Shown here: one piece after another, positions 14,026 through 28,845 of the stretch
Layout: each line of letters begins with the position of its first letter
Position numbering within the stretch: the first letter of the stretch is position 1
NCBI RefSeq assembly: GCF_032854445.1
Contig: NW_027018010.1
Coordinates: 62,001-126,000 of the forward strand
From: Liolophura sinensis
Taxonomy: Eukaryota; Mollusca; Polyplacophora; Chitonida; Chitonidae
Direction of reading: 5' to 3'
DNA length: 64,000 bases
Made by a program: the position numbers and the translations under genes
The notes under the pieces: generated by a model
Seen by the model: only the letters and a program-made list of their open reading frames with translations
Told to the model about the DNA's origin: nothing
Database searches by the model: none

Positions 14026-15142
14026 ACCGATCGTTTTCAAATTCGACATGCAGCTAGTAGGTCACGAGTTCTTTAAAGTTTGCGAAAATGGTTCACTTCC
14101 GGTCAAAACTCTGGAAGCTCGCCATTGGTCGAATTTGTGACGTCACAAAAAGTTCTCAAAGTTCAAATGTTCTGAACGTATTCTGATGTATCTTGAGCTG
14201 CTGATTCTGAATCTGCCTGTACTTTCTACATATCTGTATAACTTTTTGAGATATTAGCAAAAAAACTCAAAAAAGTTACGTAAGTTCAATGACATGTAAC
14301 TCGAGAACTATGGAAGCTAGAAATCTGCAACCTGCACGAAATTGTAGCCCAAGACATGCTCTTTCGATCATTCGTCAACGGATTTGAGCTCCGTTTAATA
14401 GTTTTTTCGCTACAAGCGTTTAAATCACAACACCGTTTTTTGTTTAGAAAAAGGTGGGAATCCTATTACTTTAACATGCAGTTAGATGGGGACTGGACTG
14501 GGTTTGTAGTATTTGACCTAATGCTTTCGGCTACACTGTCCGTGATCTCCGAAACGGTTGTGGGATGACATTGATTCCAGTTCCCATCTATCTCCAGTAC
14601 TCTATTAGATGGCTTGGAGAACTAACTACAACAGCAAACGAAGTGGACCTGTAAAAGTTAGCTTTGTTTTGCGCAGACCTCGTCCTCTTTACTATACGTT
14701 AAACAGTCCAGGGAGATTGACAGAGATGGACATGTGCCGTGGTCTAAGTGCTGACTTTCTAACGATGGCCGAGCTATCAGTGGAGCAGTGAGTCCATGCA
14801 TGGCAGGTCGTGGATTGAGATGTGAATGTAGAAACTTGCTGTTACACTGGTCGTGTTTTTGCCTTATTTCTTAAAAATAGCGGGCTAAATCTGCCAAGAA
14901 ACGACCGTTTTTCACTGGGCATAGCGTAGCATCATTAGGGACGTCGATCTATTCGAGGGAATACAAATGGCCGGCCGACTGCCTCAGTGACAAACGGTGT
15001 AAGGTCGCATGGAAACTTTGAAAGCCGTGTATGTGGAACATGTGTCCTTCGAACACAGAACATGAAGGGGAAAACGTCATCGATCCGATCCGGGATCCCG
15101 GCCTAGGATCTGCTATTCGCAGATCCATTCTAGTTATTATTA

Positions 15143-15231
15143 GGGATCCCGTTCTTCCGGAACGGGATCCCTATTGTTATTGTTCTGTTTTTTCTTATTA
15201 GGGATCCCGTTCTCCCGAACGGGATCCCTAT
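15143..15231. repeat. Paired hairpin cassettes in unit 12
   Basis: Two cassettes stand in tandem, the first with the TTCCG loop and the second with the shorter TCCC loop. The same pairing (long loop first, short loop second) is seen in units 17 (about 21,761 and 21,824), 18 (about 23,200 and 23,262) and 24 (about 31,257 and 31,320). It looks like a heritable two-cassette module that spread with the units. Confidence 0.85.
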
Positions 15232-15251
15232 TGTAATCGTTCTGTTTTTTC

Positions 15252-15289
<38 letters not shown>

Positions 15290-17987
15290 TTTTTTTCACC
15301 GACTTTGTTCGCATGGAAACTTTTTTACCGTTTAACATACAGATCTGAAATTTTGCACACATATTCTGGCGGAGAATACCTCGGGACAAATTCTCCACTT
15401 TTTTGCCATGTCACGTGGTTCGGCCGCCATATTGGATTTTGTGTAAAATCTTTAAAAATCTTCTTCTCCAGAACCACTGAACCGATCGGTTTCAAATTTG
15501 ACATGCTGCGAGTAAGTTACGAGTTCTTTAAAGTTTGCGAAAATGGTTCACTTCCGTTCAAAATTCTGGAAGTTCGCCATTGGTCGAATTTTTGACGTCA
15601 CAAAAAGTTCTCAAAGTTCAAATGTTCTGAACGTATTCTGGTGTATATTGAGCTGCTGATTCCGAATCTGGTTGTATTTTTTGCATATCTGTGTAACTTT
15701 TTGAGATATTAGCAAAAAACTAAAAAAAGTGACGTAACTTCAATGACCTGTAACTCGAGATCTGTGGGAGATAGAAATGTGCAACCTGCACGAAATTGTA
15801 GCCCAAGACATGCTCTTTCGAGCATTCGTCAACAGATTTGAGCTCCGATCAATAGTTTTTTCGCTAGAAGCGTTTAAATGACAACACCGTTTTTTGTTTA
15901 GAAAAAGGTGCTAATCCTATTGCTTTAACATGGAGTTAGATGGGGACAAAACTGGGTTTGTAGTATTTGACCTGATGCTTTCGGCTACACTGTCCGTGAT
16001 CTCCCGAAACGGTTGTACGATGACATTGATTCCAGTTTCCATCTAACTCCAGTACTCTATTAGATGGCGTAGAGATCTAACTACAACAGCAAACGACATG
16101 GACCTGTAAAAGTTAGCTTTGTTTTGCGCAGACCTTGTGCTCTTTACTATACGTTAAACAATCCAGGGTGATTAACAAATATGGATATGTGAACTGGTCC
16201 AAGTGCTGACTTTCTAACGATGGCCGAGCTATCAGTGGAACAGTTAGTCTGTGCATGGCATGTCGTGGATTGAGATGTGAATGTACAAACTTGCTGTTAC
16301 ACTGGTCGTGTTTTTGCCTTATTTCTTACAATTAGCGGGCTAAGTCTGCCAAGGAACGACCGTTTTTCACTGGGCATAGCGTAGCATCATTAAGGTCGCC
16401 AATCTATTCGAGGGAATGCAAATGACCGGCCGACTGCCTCAATGGCGAAAGGTGTAAGGTCGCATGGAAACTTTGAAAGCCGTGTATGTGGAACATGTGT
16501 CCTTCGAACACAGAAGATGAAGGGGAAAACGTCATCGATCCGATCCGGGATCCCGGCCTAGGATCTGCTATTCGCAGATCCATTCTAGTTAGGGATCCCG
16601 TTCTCCCGAACGGGATCCCTATTGTAATCGTTCTGTTTTTTCTTATTATTATTATTATTATTATTTTTTTTTCACCGACTTTGTTCGCATGGAAACTTTT
16701 TTACCGTTCAACATACAGGTCTGAAATTTTGCACACATATTCTGGCGGTGAATATCTCGGGACAAATTCTCCACTTTTTTGCCATGTCACGTGGTTCGGA
16801 CGCCATATTGGATTTTGTGTAAAATCTTTAAAAATCTTCTTCTCCAGAACCACTGAACCGATCGTTTTCAAATTTGGCATGCTGCTAGTAAGTTACGAGT
16901 TCTTTAAAGTTTGCGAAAATGGTTCACTTCCGGTCAAAATTCTGGAAGTTCGCTATTGGTCGAATTTATGACGTCACAAAAAGTTCTCAAAGTTCAAACG
17001 TTCTGAACGTATTCTGGTGTATCTTGAGCTGCTGATTCGGAATCTGCTTGTATTTTTTGCATATCTGTGTAACTTTTTGAGATATTAGCAAAAAACTCAA
17101 AAAAGTGACGTAACTTCAATGACCTGTAACTCGAGATCTGTGGGAGCTAGAAATGTGCAACCTGCACGAAATTGTAGAACAAGACATGCTCTTTCGAGCA
17201 TTCGTCAACAGATTTGAGCTCCGATCAATAGTTTTTTCGCTACAAGCGTTTAAATGACAACACCGTTTTTTGTTTAGAAAAAGGTGCTAATCCTATTGCT
17301 TTAACATGGAGTTAGATGGGGACAAAACTGGGTTTGTAGTATTTGACCTGATGCTTTCGGCTGCACTGTCCGTGATCTCCCGAAACGGTTGTAGGATGAC
17401 ATTGATTCCAGTTCCCATCTAACTCCAGTACTCTATTAGATGGTGTAGAGATCTAACTACAACAGCAAACGACGTGGACCTGTAAAGGTTAGCTTTGTTT
17501 TGCGCAGGCCTCGTGCTCTTTACTATACATTAAACAGGCCAGGGTGATTGACAGATATGGACATGTGCTGCGGTCCAAGTGTTGACTTTCTAACGATTGT
17601 CGAGCTATCAGTGGAGCTGTGAGTCTGTACAAACCTCCTGTTACACTGGTCGTGTTTTAGCGTTATTTCTTACAAATAGCGGGCTATGTCTGCCAAAGAA
17701 CGACCGTTTTTCACTGGGCATAGCGTAGCATCATTAAGGTCGCTGATATATTCGAGGGAATGCAAATGACCGGCCGACTGCCTCAGTGACAAACGGTGTA
17801 AGGTCGCATGAAAACTTTGAAAGCGGTGTATGTGGAACATGTGTCCTTCGAACACAGATCATGAAGGGGAAAACGTCATCGATCCGATCCGGGATCCCGG
17901 CCTAGGATCTGCTGTTCGCAGATCCATTCTAGTTAGGGATCCCGTTCTTCCCGAACGGGATCCCTTTTGTAATTGTTCGGTTTTTTC

Positions 17988-18019
<32 letters not shown>

Positions 18020-20636
18020 TTTTTTTCACCGACTTTGTTAGCAAGGAAACTTTTTTACTGTTCAACATACAGGTCTCAAATTTTGCACACAAATTCTGGC
18101 GGAGATTTTCCAGGGATAAATTCTCCATTTTTTTTTCATGTCACGTGGTTCGGCCGCCATATTGGATTTTGTGTAAAATCTTTAAAAATCTTCTTCTCCA
18201 GAACCACTGAACCGATCGTTTTCAAATTTGACATGCAGCTAGTAAGTTACGAGTTCTTTAAAGTTTGCAAAAATGGTTCACTTCCGGTCAAAATTGTGGA
18301 AGCTCGCCATTGGTCGAATTTGTGACGTCACAAAAAGTTCTCAAAGTTCAATTGTTCTGAACGTATTCTGGTGTATCTTGAGCTGCTGATTCTGAATCTG
18401 GTTGTATTTTTTGCATATCTGTGTAACGTTTTGAGATATTAGCAAAAAACTCAAAAAAGTTACGTAACTTCAATGACCTGTAACTCGAGATCTGTGGGAG
18501 CTAGAAATGTGCAACCTGCACGAAATTGTAGCCCAAGACATGCTCTTTCGAGCATTCGTCAACGGATTTGAGCTCCGATCAATAGTTTTTTCGCTACAAG
18601 CGTTTAAATCACAACACCGTTTTTTGTTTAGAAAAAGGTGCTAATCCTATTGCTTTAACATGGAGTTAGATGGGGACTGGACTGGGTTTGTAGTATTTGA
18701 CCTGATGCTTTCGGCTACACTGTCCGTGATCTCCCGAAACGGTTGTAGGATGACATTGATTCCAGTTCCCATCTAACTCCAGTACTCTATTAGATGGCGT
18801 AGACATCTAACTACAACAGCAAACGACGTGGACCTGTTAAAGTTAGCTTTGTTTTGCGCAGACCTCGTCCTCTTTACTATACGTTAAACAGGCCAGGGTG
18901 ATTGACAGATATGGACATGTGCCCTGGTCCAAGTGCTGACTTTCTAACGATGGCCGAGCTATCAGTGGAGCAGTGAGTATGTGCATGGCAGGTCGTGGAT
19001 TGAGATGTGAATGTACAAACTTGCTGTTACACTGGTCGTGTTTTTGCATTATTTCTTACTAATAGCGGGTTAAGCCTGCCAAGGGACGACTGTTTTTCAC
19101 TGGGCATAGCGTAGCATCATCAAGGTCGCCGATCTATTCGAGGGAATGCATATGACCGGCCGACTGCCTCAATGACAAACGGTGTAAGGTTGCATGGAAT
19201 CTTTGAAAGCCATGCATGTGGAACATGTGTCCTTCGAACACAGAACGTGAGATGAAAACGTCATCGATCCGATCCGGGATCCCGGCCTAGGATCTGCTAT
19301 TCGCAGATCCATTCTAGTTAGGGATCCCGTTCTTCCGGAACGGGATCCCTATTGTTATTGTTCTGTTTTTTCTTATTATTATTATTATTATTATTATTTT
19401 TTTTTTTCGATTTTGTTAGCAGCAGAACTGCAACACCGTTCAACATAGAAGTTCAAAATTTTGCACACATAATCTAGCGGAAATTTTCTAGGGGTATATT
19501 TTTTTTTTTTTGGCTATGTCACGTGGTTCGGCCGCCATATTGGATTTTGTGTATAATCTTTAAAAATCTTCTTCTCCAGAACCACTGAACCGATCATTGT
19601 CAAATTTAACATGCAACTAGTAGGTCATGAGTTCTTTAAAGTTTGCGAAAATGGTTCACTTCCGTTAAAAACTCTGGAAGCTCGCCATTGGTCGAATTTA
19701 TGACGTCACAAAAAGTTCTCAAAGTTCATTTGTTCTGAACGAATTCTGATGTATCTTGAGCTGCTGATTCCGAATCTGGTTGTATTTTTTGCATATCTGT
19801 GTAACTTTTTGAGATATGAGCAAAAAACTAAAAAAATTACGTAATTTCAATGGCGTTTTAATCGAGAACTATGGCAGCTAGAAATGTGCAAATTGCATGA
19901 AAATGTAGTTCAAGACACGCTCTTTCGATCATTCGTCAACGGATTTGAGCTCCGATCAAAAGTTTTCTCGCTAGAAGCGTTTAAAAAACAACACCGTTTT
20001 TGTTTAGAAAAAGATGGGAATCCTATTGCTTTAACATGGAGTTAGATGGGGAATGGACTGGATTTGCAGTATTTGACCTGATGCTTTCGGCTACACTGTC
20101 CGTGATCTCCCGAAACCGTTGTAGGATGACATTCAGATATACAGTACTATATTAGATGGCGTAGAGATCTAACTACAACAGTAAACGGCATGCAACTGTG
20201 AAAGTTAGCTTTGTTTTGCGTAGACCTCGTCCTCTTTACTACACGTTAAACAGGCCAGGGTAATTGACAGATATGGACATGTGCCGTGGCCCAAGTGCGG
20301 GCTTTCTATTGATGGCCGAGCTATCATGAGAGCCGTGAGTCTGTGCATGGCGTGTCGTGGATTGAGATGTGAATGTACAAACTTGCTGTTACACTGGTCG
20401 TGTTTTTGCCTTATTTCTTACAAATAGCGGGCTAAGTCTGCCAAGGAACGACCGTTTTTCACTAGGCATAGCCTAACTTTATTAAGTTCGCCGATCTATT
20501 CACGGGAATGCAAATGACCGGCCGACTGCCTCAGTGACAAACAGTGTAAGGTCGCATGGAAACTTTGAAAGCCGTGTATGTGGAACATGTGTCCTTCGAA
20601 CACAGAACATGAAGGGGAAAACGTCATCGATCCGAT

Positions 20637-21715
20637 CCGGGATCCCGGCCTAGGATCTGCTATTCGCAGATCCATTCTAGTTATTATTATTATTATTATT
20701 TTTTTTTTTCGATTTTGTTAGCAGCAGAACTCCAACACCGATCAACATAGAAGTTTAAAATTTTGCACACACAATCTAGAGGAAATTTTCTAGGGGTATA
20801 TTTTTTTTTTTTTGGCTATGTCACGTGGTTCGGCCGCCATATTGGATTTTGAGTAAAATCTTTAAAAATCTTCTTCTCCAGAACCACTGAACCGATCGTT
20901 CTCAAATTTGACATGCAACTAGAAGGTCAGGAGTTCTTCAAAGTTTGCGAAAATGGTTCACTTCCGGTCAAAACTCTGGAAGCTCGCCATTGGTCGAATT
21001 TGTGACGTCACAAAAAGTTCTCAAAGTTCATATGTTCTCAACGTATTCTGATGTATCTTGAGCCGCTGATTCCGAATCTGGTTGTATTTTTTCAATATCT
21101 GTGTAACTTTTTGAGATATCAGCCAAAAAATCAATAAAGTTACGTAACTTCAATGACCTGTAACTCGAGAACTAGGACAGCTAGAAATGTGCAACCTGCA
21201 TGAAAATGTAGTTCAAGACATGCTCTTTCGATCATTCGTCAACGGATTTTAGCTCCGATCAATAGTTTTCTCGCTAGAGGCGTTTAAATAACAACACCGT
21301 TTTTGTTTAGAAAAAGATGGGAATCCTATTGATTTAACATGGAGTTAGATGGGGACTGGACTGGGTTTGTAGTATTTGACCTGATGCTTTCGGCTACACT
21401 GTCCGTGATCTCCCGAAACGGGTGCAGGATGACATTGATTCCAGTTCAAACTTGTACAAACTTGCTGTTACACTGGTCGTGTTTTTGTCTTATTTCTTAC
21501 AAATAGCGTTCTAAGTCTGGCAAGAAACGACACTTTTTCACTGGGCATAGCGTAGCATCATTATGGTCGCCGATCTATTCTAGGGATTGCAAATGACCGG
21601 CCGACTGACTAAGTGATAAACGGTGTAAGGTCGCATGGAAACATTGAAAGCCGTGTATGTGAAACATGTGTCCTTCGAACACAGAACATGAAGGGGAAAA
21701 CGTCATCGATCCGAT
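20637..21715. repeat. Internally deleted satellite unit (1,079 bp)
   Basis: This is the shortest unit. Compared with its neighbours it jumps at about 21,449 from the GACATTGATTCCAGTT block straight to GTACAAACTTGCTG, losing roughly 300 bp. The junction carries a duplicated CAAACTTG. Flanking parts are ordinary satellite. Confidence 0.8.
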
Positions 21716-24700
21716 CCGGGATCCCGGCCTAGGATCTGCTATTCGCAGATCCATTCTAGTTAGGGATCCCGTTCTTCCGGAACGGGATCCCTATTGTTAT
21801 TGTTCTGTTTTTTCTTATTATTAGGGATCCCGTTCTCCCGAACGGGATCCCTATTGTAATCGTTCTGTTTTTTCTTATTATTATTATTATTATTATTTTT
21901 TTTTCACCGATATTGTTCGCATGGAAACTTTTTTACCGTTCAACATAGAGGTCTGAAATTTGGCACACATAATCTGGCGGTGAATATCTCGGGACAAATT
22001 CTCCACTTTTTTGCTATGTCACGTGGTTCGGCCGCCATATTGGATTTTGTGTAAAATCTTTAAAAATCTTCTTCTCCAGAACCACTCAACCGATCGATTT
22101 CAAACTTGACATGCAGCTAATAAGTTACGAGTTCTTTAAAGTTTGCGAAAATAGTTTACTTCCGGTCAAAACTCTGGAAGCTCGCCATTGGTCGAATTTG
22201 TGACGTCACAAAAAGTTCTCAAAGTTCAATTGTGCTCAACGTATTCTGGTGTATCTTGAGCTGCTGATTCTGAATCTGCTTGTATTTTTTGCATATCTGT
22301 GTAACTTTTTGAGATATGAGCAAAAAACTCAAAAAAGTGACGTAAATTCAATGACCTGTAACTCGAGAACTATGACAGCTAGAAATGTGCAACCTGCACG
22401 AAATTGTAGCCCTAGACATGCTCTTTCGAGCATTTGTCAACAGATTTGAGCTCCGATCAATAGTTTTTTCGCTATAAGCGTTTAAATCACAACACCGTTT
22501 TTTGTTTAGAAACAGACGGGAATCCCATTGCTTTAACATGGAGTTAGATGGGGACTGGACTGGGTTTGTAGTATTTGACCTGATGTTTCGGCCACACTGT
22601 CCGTGATCTCCCGAAACGGTTGTGGGATGACATTGATTCCAGTTCCCATCTAACTCCAGTACTCTATTAGATGGCGTAGAGATCTAACTTCAACAGCAAA
22701 CGACGTGGACCTGTAAAAGTTAGCTTTGTTTTGCGCAGACCTCGTTCTCTTTACTATACGTTAAACAGACCAGGGTGATTGACAGATATGGACATGTGCC
22801 CTGGTATAACTGCTGACTTTCTAACGATGGCCGAGCTATCAGTGGAGCTGTGAGTCTGTGCATGGCAGGTCGTAGATTGACATGTGAATGTACAAACCTG
22901 CTGTTACACTGGTCGTGTTTTTGCCTTATTTCTTACAAATAGCGGGCTAAGTCTGCCAAGGGACGACCGTTTTTCACTGGGCATAGCGTAGAATCATCAA
23001 GGTCGCTGATCTATTCGAGGGAATGCATATGACCGGCCGACTGCCTCAGTTACAAACCGTGTAAGGTCGCATGGAAACTTTGAAAGCCGTGTATATGGAA
23101 CATGTTTCCTTCGAACACAGAACATGAAGGGGAAAACGTCATCGATCAGATCCGGGATCCCGGCCTAGGATCTGCTATTCGCAGATCCATTCTAGTTATT
23201 AGGGATCCCGTTCTTCCGGAACGGGATCCCTATTGTAATCGTTCTGTTTTTTCTTATTATTAGGGATCCCGTTCTCCCGAACGGGATCCCTATTGTAATC
23301 GTTCTGTTTTTTCTTATTATTATTATTATTATTATTATTATTTTTTTTTCACCGACTTTGTTCGCATGGAAACTTTTTTACTGTTCAACATACAGGTCTG
23401 AAATTTTGCACACATATTCTGGCGGTGAATATCTCGGGACAAATTCTCCACTTTTTTGCTATGTCACGTGGTTCGGCCGCCATATTGGATTTTGTGTAAA
23501 ACTTTTAAAAATCTTCTTCTCCAGAACCACTAAACCGATCGATTTCAAATTTGACATGCAGCTAGTAGGTTACGAGTTCTATAAAGTTTGCGAAAATGGT
23601 TCACTTCCGGTCAAAATTCTGGAAGTTCGCCATTGGTCGAATTTGTGACGTCACAAAAAGTTCTCAAAGTTCAATTGTTCTCAACGTATTCTGGTGTATC
23701 TTGAGCTGCTAATTCTGAATCTGCATGTATTTTTTGGATATCTGTGTAACTTTTTGAGATAAAAGCCAAAAACTCAAAAAAGTTACGTAACTTCAATGAC
23801 CTGTAACTCGAGATCTGTGGGAGCTAGAAATGTGCAACCTGCACGAAATTGTAGCCCAAGACATGCTCTTTCGAGCAATCGTCAACGGATTTGACCTCCG
23901 ATCAATAGTTTTCTCGCTACAAGCGTTTAAATCACAACACCGTTTTTTGTTTAGAAAAAGGTGCTAATCCTATTGCTTTAACATGGAGTTAGATGGGGAC
24001 TGGATTGGGTTTGTAGTATTTGACCTGATGCTTTCGGCTACACTGTCCGTGATCTCCCGAAACGGTTGTAGGATGACATTGATTCCAGTTCCCATCTAAC
24101 TCCAGTACTCTATTAGATGGCGTAGACATCTAACTACAACAGCAAACGACGTGGACCTGTAAAAGTTAACTTTGTTTTGCGCAGACCTCGTGCTCTTTAC
24201 TATACGTTAAACAGGCCAGGGTGATTGACAGATATGGACATGTGCCCTGCTCCAAGTGCTAACTTTCTAACGATGGCCGAGCTATCAGTGAAGCAGTGAG
24301 TCTGTGCATGGCATGTCGTGGATTGAGATGTGAATGTACAAACTTGCCGTTACACTGGTCGTGTTTTTGCATTATTTCTGACTAATAGCGGGTTAAGCCT
24401 GCCAAGGGACGACTGTTTTTCACTGGGCATAGCGTAGCATCATCAAGGTCGCCGATCTATTCGAGGGAATGCAAATTACCGGCCGACTGCCTCAATGACA
24501 AACGGTGTAAGGTTGCATGGAATCTTTGAAAGCCGTGCATGTGGAACATGTGTCCTTCGAACACAGAACGTGAAGATGAAAACGTCATCGATCCGATCCG
24601 GGATCCCGGCCTAGGATCTGCTATTCGCAGATCCATTCTAGTTATTATTATTATTATTATTATTATTATTTTTTTTTCACCGACTTTGTTCGCATGGAAA

Positions 24701-25659
24701 CTTTTTTACCGTTTAACATACAGGTCTGAAATTTTGCACACATGTTCTGGCGGTGAATATCTCGGGACAAATTCTCCACTTTTTTGTTATGTCACGTGGT
24801 TCGGCCGCCATATTGGATTTTGTGTAAAATCTTTAAAAATCTTCTTCTCCAGAACCACTGAACCGATCAGTTTCAAATTTGACATGCTGCTAGTAAGTTA
24901 CGAGTTCTTTAAAGTTTGCGAAAATGGTTCACTTCCGGTTAAAATTCTGGAAGTTCGCCATTGGTCGAATTTGTGACGTCACAAAAAGTTCTTAAAGTTC
25001 AAATGTTCTGAACGTATTCTGATGTATCTTGAGCTGCTGATTCCGAATCTGGTTGTATTTTTTGCATATCTGTGTAACTTTTTGCGATATCAGCAAAAAA
25101 ATGAAAAAAGTGACGTAACCTCAATGACCTGTAACTCGAGATCTATGGCAGCTAGAAACGTGAAACCTGCACGAAATTGTAGACCAAGACATGCTCTTTC
25201 GATCATTCGTCAACGGATTTGAGCTCCGATCAACAGTTTTCTCGCTAGAAGCGTTTAAATGACAACACCGTTTTTTGTTTAGAAAAAGATGGGAATCCTA
25301 TTGCTTTAACATGGAGTTAGAAGGGGACTGGACTGGGTTCATAGTATTTGACCTGATGCTTTCGCCTACACTGTCCGTGATCTCCCGAAACGGTTGTGGG
25401 ATGACATTTAGCTATACAGTCTTCTATTAGATGGCGTAGAGTTCTAACTACAACAGCAGACGACGTGGACCTGTAAAAGTTAGCTTTGTTTTGCGCAGGC
25501 CTTGTCTTCTTTACTGTACGCTAACCAGGCCAGGGTGATTGACAAATATGGACATGTGCCGTGGTCCAGGTGTTGACTTTCTGACAACGGCCTAGATATC
25601 AGTAGAGCACTGAGTCTGCGCATGGCAGGTCGTGGATTGAGACATAAAAGTACAAACTA

Positions 25660-25965
25660 TGATTTTTCTTCTTTCTTTATTTTCTCTTACCGCTGACGTC
25701 TCTCTGTCATATCAGAGTTCGATCCCAGCTTAGCCAATTTGTCACGCGATGAAAATGTTGTGAATTTCTAGGTTTTAAGTAGACTGCTAGGCGTAGTTGG
25801 ATTTTCCGATCACGAGTGTGGTGTTTTTTTCTTTTTCCGACGCACGGTTTTGTCGCCAGTTACCATGAAATTGCAAAAAAGTGCAATTTTGTCGTAAAAT
25901 AGATTTACCACATTCGGCACATTTACATCAACTTGTTGTTACAAGGGCCGTGTATAATTTGTTGG
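25660..25965. repeat. Second linker type inside the array, related to 35,370-35,560
   Basis: It shares CAGAGTTCGATCCCAGCTTA, GCGATGAAAATGTTGTGAAT and CTGCTAGGCGTAGTT with the right flank at 35,370-35,560. It then jumps to the TTTACCACATTCGGCACATT segment seen in the 2,550-2,920 linker. It therefore appears to be a deleted version of a longer ancestral linker. The GTTCGATCC piece resembles a tRNA B-box, but no A-box or cloverleaf is evident. Confidence 0.75.
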
Positions 25966-28812
25966 GGAAAACGTCATCGATCCGATCCGGGATCCCGGCC
26001 TAGGATCTGCTATTCGCAGATCCATTCTAGTTATTATTATTATTATTTTTTTTTTTCGATTTTGTTAGCAGCAGAACTCCAACACCGTTCAACATAGAAG
26101 TTCAAAATTTTGCACACATAATCTGGCGGAAATTTTCTAGGGGTATATTTTTTCTTTTTTGGCTATGTCACGTGGTTCGGCCGCCATATTGGATTTTGTG
26201 TATAATCTTTAAAAATCTTCTTCTCCAGAACCACTGAACCGATCATTGTTAAATTTAACATGCAACTAGTAGGTCATGAGTTCTTCAAAGTTTGCGAAAA
26301 TGGTTCACTTCCGATCAAAACTCTAGAAGCTCGCCATTGGTCGAATTCATGACGTCACAAAAAGTTCTTAAAGTTCATTTGTTCTGAACGTATTCTGATG
26401 TATCTTGAGCTGCTGATTCCGAATCTGCTTGTATTTTTGGCATATCTGTGTAACTTTTAGAGATATGAGCAAAAAACTAAAAAAATTACGTAATTTCAAT
26501 GGCGTTTTAATCGAGAACTATGGCAGCTAGAAATGTGCAAATTGCATGAAAATGTAGTTCAAGACACGCTCTTTCGATCATTCGTCAATGGATTTGAGCT
26601 CCGATTAAAAGTTTTCTCGCTAGAAGCGTTTAAAAAACAACACCGTTTTTGTTTAGAAAAAGATGGGAATCCTATTGCTTTAACATGGAGTTAGATGGGG
26701 AATGGACTGGATTTGCAGTATTTGACCTGATGCTTTCGGCTACACTGTCCGTGATCTCCCGAAACCGTTGTAGGATGACATTCAGCTATACAGTACTATA
26801 TTAGATGGCGTAGAGATCTAACTACAACAGTAAACGGCATGCAACTGTGAAAGTTAGCTTTGTTTTGCGTAGACCTCGTCCTCTTTACTACACGTTAAAC
26901 AGGCCAGGGTAATTGACAGATATGGACATGTGCCGTGGCCCAAGTGCGGGCTTTCTATTGATGGCCGAGCTATCATGAGAGCCGTGAATCTGTGCATGGC
27001 GTGTCGTGGATTGAGATGTGAATGTACAAACTTGCTGTTACACTGGTCGTGTTTTTGCGTTATTTCTTACAAATAGCGGGCTAAGTCTGCCAAGGAACGA
27101 CCGTTTTTCACTAGGCATAGCCTAACTTCATTAAGTTCGCCGATCTATTCACGGGAATGCAAATGACCGGCCGACTGCCTCAGTGACAAACGGTGTAAGG
27201 TCGCATGGAAACTTTGAAAGCCGTGTATGTGGAACATGTGTCCTTCGAACACAGAACATGAAGGGAAAAACGTCATCGATCCGATCCGGGATCCCGGCCT
27301 AGGATCTGCTATTCGCAGATCCATTCTAGTTATTATTATTATTATTATTATTTTTTTTTTTCGATTTTGTTAGCAGCAGAACTCCAACACCGTTCAACAT
27401 AGAAGTTCAAAATTTTGCACACATAATCTAGCGGAAATTTTCTAGGGGTATATTTTTTTTTTTTTGGCTATGTCACGTGGTTCGGCCGCCATATTGGATT
27501 TTGTGTAAAATCTTTAAAAATCTTCTTCTCCAGAACCACTGAACCGATCATTGTCAAATTTAACATGCAACTAGTAGGTTATGAGTTCTTTAAAGTTTGC
27601 GAAAATGGTTCACTTCCGATCAAAACTCTGGGAGCTCGCCATTGGTCGAATTTATGACGTCACAAAAAGTTCTCAAAGTTCATTTGTTCTGAACGAATTC
27701 TGATGTATCTTGAGCTGCTGATTCCGAATCTGGTTGTATTTTTTGCATATCTGTGTAACTTTTTGAGATATGAGCAAAAAACTAAAAAAATTACGTAATT
27801 TCAATGGCGTTTTAATCGAGAACTGTGGCAGCTAGAAATGTGCAAATTGCATGAAAATGTAGTTCAAGACACGCTCTTTCGATCATTCGTCAACGGATTT
27901 GAGCTCCGTTTAAAAGTTTTCTCGCTAGAAGCGTTTAAAAAACAACACCGTTTTTGTTTAGAAAAAGATGGGAATCCTATTGCTTTAACATGGAGTTAGA
28001 TGGGGAATGGACTGGATTTGTAGTATTTGACCTGATGCTTTCGGCTACACTGTCCGTGATCTCCCGAAACCGTTGTAGGATGACATTCAGCTATACAGTA
28101 CTATATTAGATGGCGTAGAGATCTAACTACAACAGTAAACGGCATGCAACTGTGAAAGTTAGCTTTGTTTTGCGTAGACCTCGTCCTCTTTACTACACGT
28201 GAAAGAGGCCAGGGTAATTGACAGATATGGACATGTGCCGTGGCCCAAGTGCGGGCTTTCTATTGATGGCCGAGCTATCATGAGAGCCGTGAGTCTGTGC
28301 ATGGCGTGTCGTGGATTGAGATGTGAATGTACAAACTTGCTGTTACACTGGTCGTGTTTTTGCGTTATTTCTTACAAATAGCGGGCTAAGTCTGCCAAGG
28401 AACGACCGTTTTTCACTAGGCATAGCCTAACTTCATTAAGTTCGCCGATCTATTCACGGGAATGCAAATGACCGGCCGACTGCCTCAGTGACAAACGGTG
28501 TAAGGTCGCATGGAAACTTTGAAAGCCGTGTATCTGGAACATGTGTCCTTCGAACACAGATCATGAAGGGGAAAACGTCATCGATCCGATCCGGGATCCC
28601 GGCCTAGGATCTGCTATTCGCAGATCCATTCTAGTTATTATTATTATTATTTTTTTTTCACCGACATTGTGAGCAGCAGAACTTTAACACCGTTCATCAT
28701 AGAGGTCTCAAATTTCGTACACACAATCTGGCGGAGATTTACCAGGGGTATATTTTTTGTTTTTTTCTTATGTCACGTGATTCGGCCGCCATATTGGATT
28801 TTGTGTAAAATC

Positions 28813-28845
<33 letters not shown>

